A stretch of 64,000 nt of DNA from Acidaminobacter sp. (GTDB taxonomy: Bacteria; Bacillota_A; Clostridia; Peptostreptococcales; Acidaminobacteraceae), in contig WXFH01000011.1 of NCBI GenBank assembly GCA_009881125.1, positions 1 to 64,000 on the forward strand, given 5' to 3'. A program made the position numbers and the translations under genes. Positions 16,777-25,716 of this stretch are shown here, piece after piece. The stretch's first letter is position 1. Every line of letters begins with the position of its first letter. The notes under the pieces were generated by a model. The model was given only the letters and a program-made list of their open reading frames with translations, was not told where the DNA came from and did not search any database.

Positions 16777-17361
16777 TTAAATGCCAAACGCGAGAACCAT
16801 AAAGGCGTTTGTCTTGGATTCCTGGACGACAATATAGCGTCCGAATTTTTCATCACAGTATTCGTAAAAGGCCATGGTGACCTCCAGGGCATCCCCAAAA
16901 TCCAGAACGCTGACTTGGACGCGCTTCCATCCCGATTTTTCCAGGTAGGCTGCAGCCTCAGGGGTCAAGAGTTCAGCTGGCACTGAGCCAAAGATATTGC
17001 CGTGAAGGGTCAGGTATTCCGTCCAGAACGCATTGTGGGCTGCCTCAGCACCAGCCTCGGAGAGCTGTCTTGCCCGGGTTTCCACGAAGTGATCCAGATA
17101 GTCGCCGTCATAGACATTTTCAACCGTCACCGGTTTCATTAAAAATGAGACTTCATTGATGAGTTCATGCTTATATTTTAATCTCAAAGCTTCATCACGA
17201 CGCTTCGCGTAGTCGATTTCATCTTGAACGGACAGCTCAATATCATCACAAATCAAGCGGATTCTATTGATGGCTTCTACAACATTCTCAGCCTCACCGC
17301 GGGTCAGCGCCCTGTCCAGATCAATGAGCATATTATTGAGTTGATTGGTCTTCAGGTGCAT
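16777..17361 (-). CDS. Hypothetical protein, 194 aa
   Basis: I do not recognise this protein. It is soluble, with a helical and partly coiled-coil-like first half (IDLDRALTRGEAENVVEAINRIRLICDDIELSVQDEIDYAKRR region; residues 13-60), and a mixed second half ending in FGRYIVVQESKTNAFMVLAFGI. There is no signal peptide, membrane segment or metal motif. A good ribosome site (GGAGGTGACCTCAA) precedes the ATG at 17361. The downstream neighbour is the pseudouridine synthase gene, 32 bp away; this is the only functional hint. Confidence 0.6.
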   Translation of the reverse strand: MHLKTNQLNNMLIDLDRALTRGEAENVVEAINRIRLICDDIELSVQDEIDYAKRRDEALRLKYKHELINEVSFLMKPVTVENVYDGDYLDHFVETRARQLSEAGAEAAHNAFWTEYLTLHGNIFGSVPAELLTPEAAAYLEKSGWKRVQVSVLDFGDALEVTMAFYEYCDEKFGRYIVVQESKTNAFMVLAFGI

Positions 17362-17502
17362 TTGAGGTCACCTCCGTGTACTATTAACCTTTACATTATA
17401 TCAAAAAAGCGTACGACTGCAATGTTAAGGCAATAAATGACGGAAGTGTGTGATATCGACAAGCGCCTGTCAGCTCCGACTTCCATCCATTTTTGCAAAA
17501 CA

Positions 17503-17556
17503 AAAGGAAGATGAATCAGGCAGCGAACTATAAACTGCACCCTTTCATCTTCCTTT
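17503..17556 (-). terminator. Terminator of fabI
   Basis: A perfect 13-bp stem (AAAGGAAGATGAA/TTCATCTTCCTTT) with a 28-nt loop lies 25 nt after the fabI stop and is followed by TTTTG on the minus strand. Confidence 0.7.
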
Positions 17557-17580
17557 AACTTGTTGGATCAGAAATTCCAA

Positions 17581-18354
17581 TTAATACCCAAGTATAGAAT
17601 AACCACAATCCACGTGCAGGACTTCGCCCGTTACACCGCTGCCCAAACTGCTCAGCAGGAACACGGCTGCGCCGCCAATCTCTTCCGTGGTCACCATTCG
17701 TCTCATTGGCGCACGATCTACAAAGTTGGCAGACAAATTGCTGAAGCCGCTGATGCCCTTCGCTGCAAGGGTTTTCACCGGTCCGGCGGAGATAGCGTTG
17801 ATTCTGAAGCCAAGAGGCCCAAGATCGTGAGCCAGATAGCGAACGCTCATTTCCAATGCAGCCTTCGCGACACCCATGACATTATAGTTTTTGACGACGC
17901 GCTCGCCTCCGAGGTAGCTGAGCGTCACAATAGAGCCGCCCTCTTCCAGTATTGGAAGGGCATGCTTGGTCACGGCGACCAGCGAAAAGGCACTGATGTC
18001 CTGAGCCATGCTGTAACCCGATCTCGAGGTATTGTAATAATCTCCGTCCAGTTCATTTTTATCTGCGTGGGCGATGCTATGTACCACACCAAAAATCTTG
18101 CCTTCTTTTTCTGCGATTTCGCCGAATGCCTGTTCAATGCTGGTATCCTGTGTCACGTCACATTCGATCATGCGAACACCGGTAATGCCCTCTTCCTCGA
18201 CTAATTTTTCAAGCCCTCTGAGGCTTTTTTCCCCGTAATAAGTAAAAATGAGCTGCGCGCCTGACTCGATCAGTTTTCTGCTGATGCCCCACGCAATGCT
18301 CCATTTATTAGCCACACCCATTACCAGAATCTTTTTCTGATTCAATAAGCTCAT
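17581..18354 (-). CDS. fabI: Enoyl-[acyl-carrier-protein] reductase (NADH), FabI
   Basis: The protein is a 257-residue SDR-fold enoyl reductase: FabI-type cofactor loop GVANKWSIAWGI (about 13-24), the Y-x6-K catalytic pair in YNVMGVAK (about 152-159) and substrate-loop region SAGPVKTLAAKGI. It performs the last reduction of each fatty-acid elongation cycle and is the triclosan-type target. I chose the ATG at 18354 because GGAGG lies 5 nt upstream. It stands alone rather than in a fab cluster, with its own terminator. No convincing FapR or FabT box was found upstream. Confidence 0.93.
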   Translation of the reverse strand: MSLLNQKKILVMGVANKWSIAWGISRKLIESGAQLIFTYYGEKSLRGLEKLVEEEGITGVRMIECDVTQDTSIEQAFGEIAEKEGKIFGVVHSIAHADKNELDGDYYNTSRSGYSMAQDISAFSLVAVTKHALPILEEGGSIVTLSYLGGERVVKNYNVMGVAKAALEMSVRYLAHDLGPLGFRINAISAGPVKTLAAKGISGFSNLSANFVDRAPMRRMVTTEEIGGAAVFLLSSLGSGVTGEVLHVDCGYSILGY

Positions 18355-18575
18355 GGTAACCTCCATTTATAATTAGTTATTAGTATCTGATCACAATCTT
18401 TTACCATTATAAAGGATTGAAAGGGTAAAATCAAGTCCTGTTATCCCTTTGACAATCTATACCCACACCGCCGCCTGCGCCTCATTTCAACCTTTTCCTT
18501 TTAACGGCCCTCATAGATGTTGTGGAGTGCTTCCTCAAAATGGGTATTAGTTGTAATGATTCGGAGGTGATATCG

Positions 18576-19643
18576 GTGAACTCTATTATCTTGTCCAAGC
18601 TAAGTCTGATCGCGCTGGGGCTTTTCTTCCTGTTTCTTTTCTATACCCAAATGATTCCGCTGCTTTTTGTGCTGCTCCCATTTTGGCTGGGTTATTTGCT
18701 GTCTCGGCCGTTATGCAGAATCGTGGATCGCGTCAAATCCGGTCTTCGTCTGCCGGATTCGCTGATCACCCTGGTACTGATGGCTCTTCTTATCGGTTTA
18801 GGCGGCTTTCTAATTTTCAGACTCGGCATCATTCTCGTGCTCTCAATTAAAGAATTGCTGCCGATGGTTCCCGGATGGATCGAAAGTCTCACAAGCTACA
18901 ACGAGCGTGTCTTGAATGTCATAGAAAAAGTTTTCCTCAACCTTCCTGAAGAGTCCGCCGGTTTTCTGACCACCGCCTGGTCCGGTTTTATAGGCGCCCT
19001 CGCTTCAGTGCTCTCAGAGGCAGCAACATCCTCTTTCAGCATGCTCAAATCGCTTCCGCGCCTTGTCGTCTCACTCCTCGTCATCATAATCTCCACTTTC
19101 TTTTTTACAGTCGACAGAAAGCGCATTGAAAAGCTGTTCAGACCGTGGATTCAAAAGTATATCAGCGACAACCAGTATATTCAAACCTTTAAACAGGACG
19201 TTCTCAAAGTTGTCGCAGGATACTTCAAAGCGCAGCTGACTTTAATGACCATTACGTTTGCCGTCTCCCTGGCAGGCTTATTGATTCTGAGGGTGCCGAA
19301 TGCGCTTCCAATAGCCGTTGGCATAGGTCTGGTGGATGTGGTGCCGGCGCTGGGGCCAGCGGCGGTATATGTGCCTTGGGCGCTCTCCAAGCTCATCCTG
19401 TCTGATGTCACAATGGCAGTCAAACTGCTGGCTCTTTATGCCATTGTCACGGTCACCAGACAAATGCTCGAACCTAAAATTGTGGGGCATCATATAGGCA
19501 TTCATCCTTTAATTACGCTGTTTTCACTTTATATAGGCATCCGTTTCCTTGGATTTTCCGGTTTGATCCTTGGCCCTCTCACTGCCATCACAGTAGTCGC
19601 ATATTACAAAAAGTTCTCAAAAGGACAAATTCACGAACATTAA
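18576..19643 (+). CDS. AI-2E/YtvI-family membrane protein
   Basis: Seven to eight hydrophobic segments are spread over 355 residues, with the duplicated-hairpin pattern of the AI-2E/PerM family and the motif GLVDVVPALGPAAVYVPWAL near residue 255. It most resembles the sporulation membrane protein YtvI; family members are transporters or permease-like proteins of mostly unknown substrate. The start is a GTG at 18576, 5 nt after GGAGGTGA; the upstream in-frame ATGs lack a ribosome site. It is transcribed divergently from fabI. Confidence 0.85.
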   Translation: MNSIILSKLSLIALGLFFLFLFYTQMIPLLFVLLPFWLGYLLSRPLCRIVDRVKSGLRLPDSLITLVLMALLIGLGGFLIFRLGIILVLSIKELLPMVPGWIESLTSYNERVLNVIEKVFLNLPEESAGFLTTAWSGFIGALASVLSEAATSSFSMLKSLPRLVVSLLVIIISTFFFTVDRKRIEKLFRPWIQKYISDNQYIQTFKQDVLKVVAGYFKAQLTLMTITFAVSLAGLLILRVPNALPIAVGIGLVDVVPALGPAAVYVPWALSKLILSDVTMAVKLLALYAIVTVTRQMLEPKIVGHHIGIHPLITLFSLYIGIRFLGFSGLILGPLTAITVVAYYKKFSKGQIHEH

Positions 19644-19661
19644 ATCGTTATACTCGTTTAT

Positions 19662-19707
19662 CATGCGTGCTAAACTGGCCGTTTTATGATTTTTTTTTGT
19701 TTTCATT
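19662..19707 (+). terminator. Possible weak terminator after ytvI-like gene
   Basis: An imperfect hairpin (ATCAT...AAAC-TGGCC-GTTT...ATGAT) is followed directly by nine T. The internal bulge makes it weak. Confidence 0.4.
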
Positions 19708-19728
19708 GGCATTTTTATCGAAATTTGC

Positions 19729-19757
19729 TTTACTTCTTTCTATTATCTCTCTATAAT
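19729..19757 (+). promoter_or_regulatory. Probable promoter of the glutamine synthetase gene
   Basis: TTTACT (19729-19734) and TATAAT (19752-19757) are 17 bp apart, 40 bp before the GTG start. Confidence 0.5.
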
Positions 19758-19796
19758 AATTCGTGAAAGAGCATAAACTAAGTCCGGAGGTGTAAC

Positions 19797-21707
19797 GTGA
19801 ACGATCTTCTTTATTTTATTCCCGCTGATCAACACGACGAAGAATCTATAAAACAACAGCTGGCTGATCATCCCCAGATAAAGTTTGTTTCCCTGACCGC
19901 AGTGGATTTGGGCAACAATAGCACGGATGAAAAGATCCCAGTTCAAATTTTTCTTGAAGACATTGATGGTTTTCTTAACCAGGGTGTTCAAACAGACGGT
20001 TCAAGCGTTTATTTGCCAAAAATCGCTCAGATCAACAACGCCAAAGTTGACCTCATTCCAGACCGAAATGTAAAGTGGATGGTGGATTACAACCTGGCCC
20101 ACCGAGATGTGGCTACCGGACGCCCGGTTGGCACGCTGGTCATCCCCGCGTTCCTCTACCATGACGGCAAACCGGTCTGCTCCAGAGCAGTCCTTAAAAA
20201 GTCGACGGAATACTTCAAATCCACCCTCAAAGCATGGCTGGCAGAAAGCGATTACGCACGTGAATTCCTCGGCATGACGAAAGATGAAGTTGTTGAGGAA
20301 GTTTACATGACCATGGCAACAGAAGTGGAATTCTGGGTTAAAACACCTGATCATAGAACGGACACAGAGAAACTTACTGCTTCTCAAACATTGAAAGAGC
20401 AGTACTGGAAGCGCACTGTCGGTCCGGTTAGAACCGCCATGGAGCAGTCTCTGATCAACCTGGACAACTATGGCTATCATGCTGAAATGGGCCATAAAGA
20501 AGTTGGCGGCGTTCCGTCCAAGCTCGCCGGCATGAGCCAGTTTACGCACATCATGGAGCAGCTCGAAATCGACTGGAAATATGACGAGGCACTTCAATCC
20601 GCGGATCACGAGCTCTTTGCCCGTGAAATCATCAGAGAGACTTTTGTCAGACACGGACTCAAAGTCACTTTCCGCGCCAAGCCTATTGAAGGCGTCGCCG
20701 GGAACGGCGAACACCACCACGTTGGGATCGCAGTCAAGCTCAGCTCCGGAAGAAAATTGAATTTATTCTCACCAAAAAATATGAAGGACTCCTACCTGAA
20801 TCCTTTCGGTTGGGGCGCGCTCATGGGCATCCTGAAGCACTATGAAGTCATCAATCCGTTTGTCACTTCTTCCAACGACGCCTTTAACCGCCTGAAGCCG
20901 GGCTTTGAAGCACCGGTTTGTACCGTATCATGTATCGGCCACACGGTGGAAGTTCCCGCTCGGAACCGTACCGTCCTGATCGGCCTCATCAGAGATATGG
21001 ACAATCCTTTCGCAACGCGCTTCGAGCTGCGTTCTCCAAATCCTACCTCCAACACCTACCTCACCACAGCGGCTGTCTATCAGTCTATGCTGGACGGCAT
21101 CGCTTACGTTCTGGACAAGAAGCCAACTGAGGCAGAGCTTGAGAAAGAATTATCCAAGTCATATGGTGAGGACTCTGATTATCTTGAAAAGTTCAGGGCT
21201 TACCGCAGCGAGGAAGATGTCTTTGAGCACTTCACCATCGAAGAGCGCGATCAGTTGTTTGGCGTTCCGCCTCGTACCGTTTGGGAAAACCTCAAAGCAT
21301 TTGATCAATACAAAGACAAAGTCAGTGTTTTGACGCGCGGCGAAGTCTTCCCTGAAAAAGTAATTGAGTCCTATCAGGCGACCATTTTAAGCCAGTGGGT
21401 CTCCGAGCTTACGAACCGCGTGATCCCGACGAATGAAGACCTGATCAGACGCTATGTCAAGCTTCACGGACTGGATGATATCACGGATCTTGACATTGTC
21501 AACTGGGAAAAAATTCGTGCCCTCCGCTCAGAACTCATGAAAAACAGCTTGGACAAACAGGCCCTCTTTACCCGAATCAAAAACGCGATCCGCGACGAGC
21601 AATTTGAGCTCGCCAGCGAACTGCAAATTGAAATGATGGCGAAGATGACCACTTTGAAATCCATCTATACAGAGTATCGTCACAACCTGATTTCTATTGA
21701 AAACTAA
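19797..21707 (+). CDS. Glutamine synthetase, large (about 636 aa) clostridial form
   Basis: The enzyme makes glutamine from glutamate, ammonia and ATP. Recognisable catalytic-core motifs include TDGSSVYLP (about 65), TEVEFWVKT with the metal-binding glutamates (about 178), GVAGNGEHHHVG (about 300, where most type I enzymes have NGMHxHxS) and TRFELRSPNPTSNTYL (about 400). At 636 residues it is longer than type I (about 450) and shorter than type III (about 700), with a C-terminal helical extension. A GTG start at 19797 follows CCGGAGGTGTAAC. Together with the glutaminase at 30 kb it sets the glutamate/glutamine balance. Confidence 0.85.
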   Translation: MNDLLYFIPADQHDEESIKQQLADHPQIKFVSLTAVDLGNNSTDEKIPVQIFLEDIDGFLNQGVQTDGSSVYLPKIAQINNAKVDLIPDRNVKWMVDYNLAHRDVATGRPVGTLVIPAFLYHDGKPVCSRAVLKKSTEYFKSTLKAWLAESDYAREFLGMTKDEVVEEVYMTMATEVEFWVKTPDHRTDTEKLTASQTLKEQYWKRTVGPVRTAMEQSLINLDNYGYHAEMGHKEVGGVPSKLAGMSQFTHIMEQLEIDWKYDEALQSADHELFAREIIRETFVRHGLKVTFRAKPIEGVAGNGEHHHVGIAVKLSSGRKLNLFSPKNMKDSYLNPFGWGALMGILKHYEVINPFVTSSNDAFNRLKPGFEAPVCTVSCIGHTVEVPARNRTVLIGLIRDMDNPFATRFELRSPNPTSNTYLTTAAVYQSMLDGIAYVLDKKPTEAELEKELSKSYGEDSDYLEKFRAYRSEEDVFEHFTIEERDQLFGVPPRTVWENLKAFDQYKDKVSVLTRGEVFPEKVIESYQATILSQWVSELTNRVIPTNEDLIRRYVKLHGLDDITDLDIVNWEKIRALRSELMKNSLDKQALFTRIKNAIRDEQFELASELQIEMMAKMTTLKSIYTEYRHNLISIEN

Positions 21708-21723
21708 CACGTGAACTAATCCA

Positions 21724-21777
21724 TAAAAAAGGTGCAGCGCTCCAGCCAGTAATTGGTCGGAACCCTGCACCTTTTTA
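21724..21777. terminator. Bidirectional terminator between glutamine synthetase and degV
   Basis: A perfect stem AAAAAGGTGCAG/CTGCACCTTTTT encloses a 27-nt loop, with A- and T-tracts on opposite sides so that both convergent genes are served. Confidence 0.85.
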
Positions 21778-21779
21778 AG

Positions 21780-22613
21780 TTAAAATGACACTATGATCCC
21801 CTGTCGGTCACAATAGAGGCTGCTCAGCCCGTGGGTCTGAACGATAATCACATCTTTAAAGCCACAGTGCTTCTGAATTTCCGTTTTAAGATGCGCCGCT
21901 CTCGTAGGATTATTGACATGTGAAATTGCCAATATTTTGTCCTCAACGGCCTTTGCGTTCTCGTAAATCATTTCCAGCAAACGGTCGAAAGCTTTGTTCG
22001 AGCCCCGTGCTTTGTCAAACATCTTGATCTCGCCGTCCTCAGCGCCCATGATAGGCTTGATGCTCAGCGCGGTGGCGAACGCACCTTTCAGCTTCGAAAT
22101 CCTGCCGTTCTTAATCAAATTGTCCAGGGACTCGGAGACAAAAAAAGTTTTCATGCCATTGACATAAGCCGTAATGGCTTCAACTATCTCGTTGAAGTCC
22201 TGCCCTTTTCCAATGAGCTCGTACAGCTTCATGGAGATCAGGGTTTCAGCAATTGAAGCGCTCTTGGAATCTACGAGGTGAATCTTCTTGTCCGGATGAC
22301 CCTCAAGGAACATTTCTTTTGCGATTTGGGCGCTGTTGTAGGTTCCGCTCAGCTTGGAGGAGATTGTGACCACAAAGCAGTCCTCCTCGCCTTCAAAAGC
22401 TTCGAGAAAATCATTTGGAGAAGGACACGCAGAACGCGGCACATCCTTGGCCGCACTCATATCCGTTATAAACTGAATAGGATCGAGCCGCGCGTCATCC
22501 ACATATTCTACCCCATCCAAGGTCAGCTTAAAGGGAACGATTTCGACCGGGTATTTCTCATGAAGATCAGGTGACATATCATTAGAGCTGTCCGCAATTA
22601 TCTTGAACCCCAT
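21780..22613 (-). CDS. DegV-family fatty-acid-binding protein
   Basis: A DegV domain covers the whole 277 residues: the start MGFKIIADSSNDMS, central FVVTISSKLSGTYNSA (about 108) and the DSKSASIAETL segment (about 145) are typical. DegV/FakB proteins bind a fatty acid and present it to the kinase FakA; no FakA-like gene is seen here. I chose the ATG at 22613, with AGGTGG upstream. It is transcribed convergently with glutamine synthetase. Confidence 0.88.
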   Translation of the reverse strand: MGFKIIADSSNDMSPDLHEKYPVEIVPFKLTLDGVEYVDDARLDPIQFITDMSAAKDVPRSACPSPNDFLEAFEGEEDCFVVTISSKLSGTYNSAQIAKEMFLEGHPDKKIHLVDSKSASIAETLISMKLYELIGKGQDFNEIVEAITAYVNGMKTFFVSESLDNLIKNGRISKLKGAFATALSIKPIMGAEDGEIKMFDKARGSNKAFDRLLEMIYENAKAVEDKILAISHVNNPTRAAHLKTEIQKHCGFKDVIIVQTHGLSSLYCDRQGIIVSF

Positions 22614-22748
22614 TTGTCCCACCTCACTCAACGTCTTTTTTTAATTATATGGTATTTGGCGACAATTGACAAGTGAACGGGTCAGGTCTGCAGACATGCG
22701 AGGGACTGCATTAAGGCGTCCTGAGCAAGCGAAGTCATAGAGACAACA

Positions 22749-22778
22749 AAAGCCCTGGAGAAACTGACCCAGGGCTTT
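22749..22778 (-). terminator. Terminator of the first hut module
   Basis: The 10-bp stem AAAGCCCTGG/CCAGGGCTTT with a 10-nt loop lies 15 nt after the fchA stop codon; the minus-strand T-run is short (TTTTGTTGT). Confidence 0.7.
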
Positions 22779-22792
22779 CATAACTTCATTAA

Positions 22793-23410
22793 TTAGAGCT
22801 TCACTTTTGAAAGAATTCTCGCTTCGATCTCAACGACTTCCTTCTCAATGCGTGCAACTTCAGCAGCAGCCTTCTCAACATACTCTGCGTCCTTAATGGA
22901 GCCGAGGTTGATCTTGACGTTGTAAAGTGCGGAGAGCACAGCTGTACGCGTCATCATAGCCGCAACCGCGCCGTCTGTGACCGCGTTGCTGTTGCCTCTC
23001 TCGACAACCGCTTCGATCATGCCGAGAATTTCCATAGAAGCCTGAGCTGTTTCAAGCGGTACATTGGCAGCGAGCTTCATGCCGTTCTGAATCGCTTCAG
23101 TTCTGGTCTTCTTCTCTTCGTCCGTCTCCTTAGGGAGCTTGAACGCTTTCATAACGTCGTCGAAGGAGGTTGCATCCTTGTCAATGAAATCGACGAACTT
23201 TGGCGTATAGGCGCTCATTTTTTCTGAAATTGCCTTCATTTCATCTTGAACTTCGTCATAACCTTTTTTGCCGATGGTTAAGTTCGCAACCATCTCCGCA
23301 AGGGATGATGCGATCGCTGCAGAAAGTGCTGCAACACTGCCGCCGCCAGGAACCGGAGCATCTGAGGATGTGGCTGCCAAAAATTCGGTAATTTTCATTG
23401 TAGATAACAT
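22793..23410 (-). CDS. fchA: Formiminotetrahydrofolate cyclodeaminase, first copy
   Basis: The 205-residue protein matches the FtcD C-terminal/FchA family: PVPGGGSVAALSAAIASSLAEMVANLT (about 18-45) is the conserved glycine-rich region and the rest is helical. It converts 5-formimino-THF to 5,10-methenyl-THF with release of ammonia, the last step of histidine degradation here. The ATG at 23410 lies 7 nt after AAGGAGGAG. It is the last gene of the module with ftcD and hutI and ends at its own terminator. A second, clearly diverged copy lies at 43980-44561. Confidence 0.9.
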   Translation of the reverse strand: MLSTMKITEFLAATSSDAPVPGGGSVAALSAAIASSLAEMVANLTIGKKGYDEVQDEMKAISEKMSAYTPKFVDFIDKDATSFDDVMKAFKLPKETDEEKKTRTEAIQNGMKLAANVPLETAQASMEILGMIEAVVERGNSNAVTDGAVAAMMTRTAVLSALYNVKINLGSIKDAEYVEKAAAEVARIEKEVVEIEARILSKVKL

Positions 23411-23481
23411 GAATTTACTCCTCCTTAAATAATTCTGATATCAGTATACTTCAACTTCAATTAATATGCTATAGAAAGAAT

Positions 23482-24765
23482 TTACAAAATCTCAATTTTA
23501 CAAGCATCAAAAATGAGTCTGCCATTCTTTATCACTTTTTCAACGGTGGAAACGCCAATGTGATAAGGAATATACTGATAAGATGGAAACTCATGGATCA
23601 CAAGATCTGCCTTTTTCCCCGGATCTATACTTCCAATTTCATGAGCGCGCCCAACAGCAGCCGCACCATTCAGGGTCAGACCCGTGATGACTTCTTCTAT
23701 GCGCATGTCCATTTGAAGTGTGGTCAGCGCTATTGCCAGAGGCACAGATTCCGTGAAACAGCTGCCCGGGTTGAAATCTGTCGCCACCGCGACTGCGCAC
23801 CCGCTGTCGATCATATGGCGGGCTCTGGCGTAGTGCTCCTTCAGGCTGAAGGCTGTACAAGGCAGGACTGTCGCCACGACACCCGCTTCCGCCATTTTGC
23901 GGATGCCTTCATCCGACGCCTGCAGCAGATGGTCTGCAGAAACAGCCCCTACTTCGGCTGCCAGTTCCGCACCGCCCAGCTGAACGATTTCATCTGCGTG
24001 GAGTTTGAGTTTGAAGCCCATGTCCTTAGCCGCAGTCAGCAGACGTCTGGATTCCTCGACTGAAAAAACGTTCTTTTCGCAGAAGATGTCGCAGAATTCA
24101 GCTAGGTTTTGTTCCCGGACTAAGGGCATAACCTCAGCGATCAGATATTCGATAAATTCAGCGCCTCGTCCCTTATACTCTGTAGGAACACTGTGAGCGC
24201 CCATGAAAGTGGTCACAAGATCCAGGGAGTGGTCTGTCTGCAGCGCCTTCATAACCTCAAGCTGCTTGAGTTCTGTCTCTTTGTCAAGGCCATAGCCGCT
24301 CTTGGCTTCCACCGTAGTGACACCAAAACGGGTCATGCTGTCGAGGCGTTTCATCCCGGTCTTATACAGCGTTTCAAAAGATGCCTCGCGGGTGCCGCGT
24401 ACGGAATTGATAATGCCGCCGCCACGATTCATGATGTCGACGTAGGAATCCCCGCGAAGGCGCCAGTTGTATTCATTTTCTCTATAGCCGCCAAAGACCA
24501 GGTGCGTGTGGGAATCGACGAAGCCAGGCAAAATGGTCTTGCCGGTACAGTCGATCACCGCATCCGGGACTATATCAACCATGGTCTCCCCTGGCAGCAA
24601 GATGCGCTCAATACGGTCACCTTTGACCACAACAGAGCCGCCTTCAATGACGCCAAGTTCCTGCATCTGTAGGCCTTTTTTAGCCTCGAAGCCGCTCACC
24701 GTTACGATTTGTGCAGCATTTGACAGTAGAAGGACGCGATTTTCATCTGCCTTTTTTTTAGTCAT
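23482..24765 (-). CDS. hutI: Imidazolonepropionase, first copy
   Basis: An amidohydrolase-fold enzyme with metal motif PGFVDSHTHLVFGG (about 77-90), TVEAKSGYGL (about 155), LHADEI (about 255) and ATDFNPGS (about 330). It hydrolyses imidazolone-5-propionate to N-formimino-glutamate. It starts at the ATG at 24765, only 5 nt after the ftcD stop codon, so the two are translationally coupled. The second copy at 44583-45857 has the same motifs but differs widely, so the two are not a recent duplication. Confidence 0.93.
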   Translation of the reverse strand: MTKKKADENRVLLLSNAAQIVTVSGFEAKKGLQMQELGVIEGGSVVVKGDRIERILLPGETMVDIVPDAVIDCTGKTILPGFVDSHTHLVFGGYRENEYNWRLRGDSYVDIMNRGGGIINSVRGTREASFETLYKTGMKRLDSMTRFGVTTVEAKSGYGLDKETELKQLEVMKALQTDHSLDLVTTFMGAHSVPTEYKGRGAEFIEYLIAEVMPLVREQNLAEFCDIFCEKNVFSVEESRRLLTAAKDMGFKLKLHADEIVQLGGAELAAEVGAVSADHLLQASDEGIRKMAEAGVVATVLPCTAFSLKEHYARARHMIDSGCAVAVATDFNPGSCFTESVPLAIALTTLQMDMRIEEVITGLTLNGAAAVGRAHEIGSIDPGKKADLVIHEFPSYQYIPYHIGVSTVEKVIKNGRLIFDACKIEIL

Positions 24766-24769
24766 GTGT

Positions 24770-25669
24770 TTACTCCATTATTCTTTTTTCGAGAATTTGA
24801 TCCATAGAGAAGACCTCAACACCAAGGTAATATTCCGCTGTGCTGATCAGAGCTTCCATAGGCACAAGTCCGATGACTTCGCTGCCCACAACATTGACGC
24901 CATAACGCTTTGCTTCAATTTTAACGAGCTCAAAGACGCGGTACAAAGGCGTTTTGGTGAAGTCCGTCATATTCATGGAGACCTGAACCTGCCCGCGGTC
25001 AGCAAGGTCGATTCCTATCGCTTTGCAATATCTGAGGCCGCCGGAAAGGAAACGAACATTTTTCGCGATCTTGTTGGCAATTTCAAGGTTGTTTGTGTCG
25101 AGATTGATATTGAAGGCTACGAGCGGCATTCTGGCGCCAATTGCTGTGATGCCTGCAGTTGGATGGATGTCTGTGCCAAAATCCGGCTTCCATTTGTCCT
25201 CTTTGACTTTTTCAGCCATACCCTCGAACTGGCCTTTTCTGAGATCAGCAAGGTTTTCACGGTGTGAAGCGGACGCTGCTTTTTCATATAGGAAAGAAGG
25301 TATGCCGTGCTTTTCATAGACAAGAGCCGCGGTCTCCTTAGCAAGGGCGACACATTCCTCCATAGTAACATTCGTGATCGGAATGAAAGGAACGACGTCT
25401 GTCGCGCCCATTCTAGGGTGCTGACCGCGATGTGTCGTCATATCGATAAGCTCGGATGCGATGCCCATGGCTTCAACCACGGCTGCTTTAAGAGGCTCAG
25501 GCTCACCGACAACAGTGACGACAACGCGGTTATGATCCTCATCATTGCTGTAGTCGAGCAGCTTGACGCCCTCCTTGCCTCTGAATGCCTGAACGATTTT
25601 TTCGATCTTCTCACGATCTTTACCTTCACTGAAGTTAGGGACACATTGTACAATTTTGTTAAACGCCAT
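24770..25669 (-). CDS. ftcD: Glutamate formiminotransferase, first copy
   Basis: The 299-residue enzyme corresponds to the formiminotransferase half of mammalian FTCD: VPNFSEGKD (about 10), HNRVVVTVVG (about 46), THRGQHPRMGATDVVPFIP (about 78-96) and SMNMTDFTKTPLYRVFE. It moves the formimino group from formiminoglutamate to tetrahydrofolate, giving glutamate. The cyclodeaminase is a separate gene (fchA), as usual in Firmicutes. The ATG follows GGAGGCAATTAAAA. The gene lies 47 bp downstream of the threonine dehydrogenase gene and may share its transcript. Confidence 0.93.
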   Translation of the reverse strand: MAFNKIVQCVPNFSEGKDREKIEKIVQAFRGKEGVKLLDYSNDEDHNRVVVTVVGEPEPLKAAVVEAMGIASELIDMTTHRGQHPRMGATDVVPFIPITNVTMEECVALAKETAALVYEKHGIPSFLYEKAASASHRENLADLRKGQFEGMAEKVKEDKWKPDFGTDIHPTAGITAIGARMPLVAFNINLDTNNLEIANKIAKNVRFLSGGLRYCKAIGIDLADRGQVQVSMNMTDFTKTPLYRVFELVKIEAKRYGVNVVGSEVIGLVPMEALISTAEYYLGVEVFSMDQILEKRIME

Positions 25670-25716
25670 TTTTAATTGCCTCCATTCGATATTGTTTTAT
25701 TTTGGGGTACTGGCTC

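Noticed and set aside
18355..18400. FapR or FabT operator before fabI
   Set aside because: The AT-rich TTAGTATCTGATCA stretch shows no proper inverted repeat matching either consensus.
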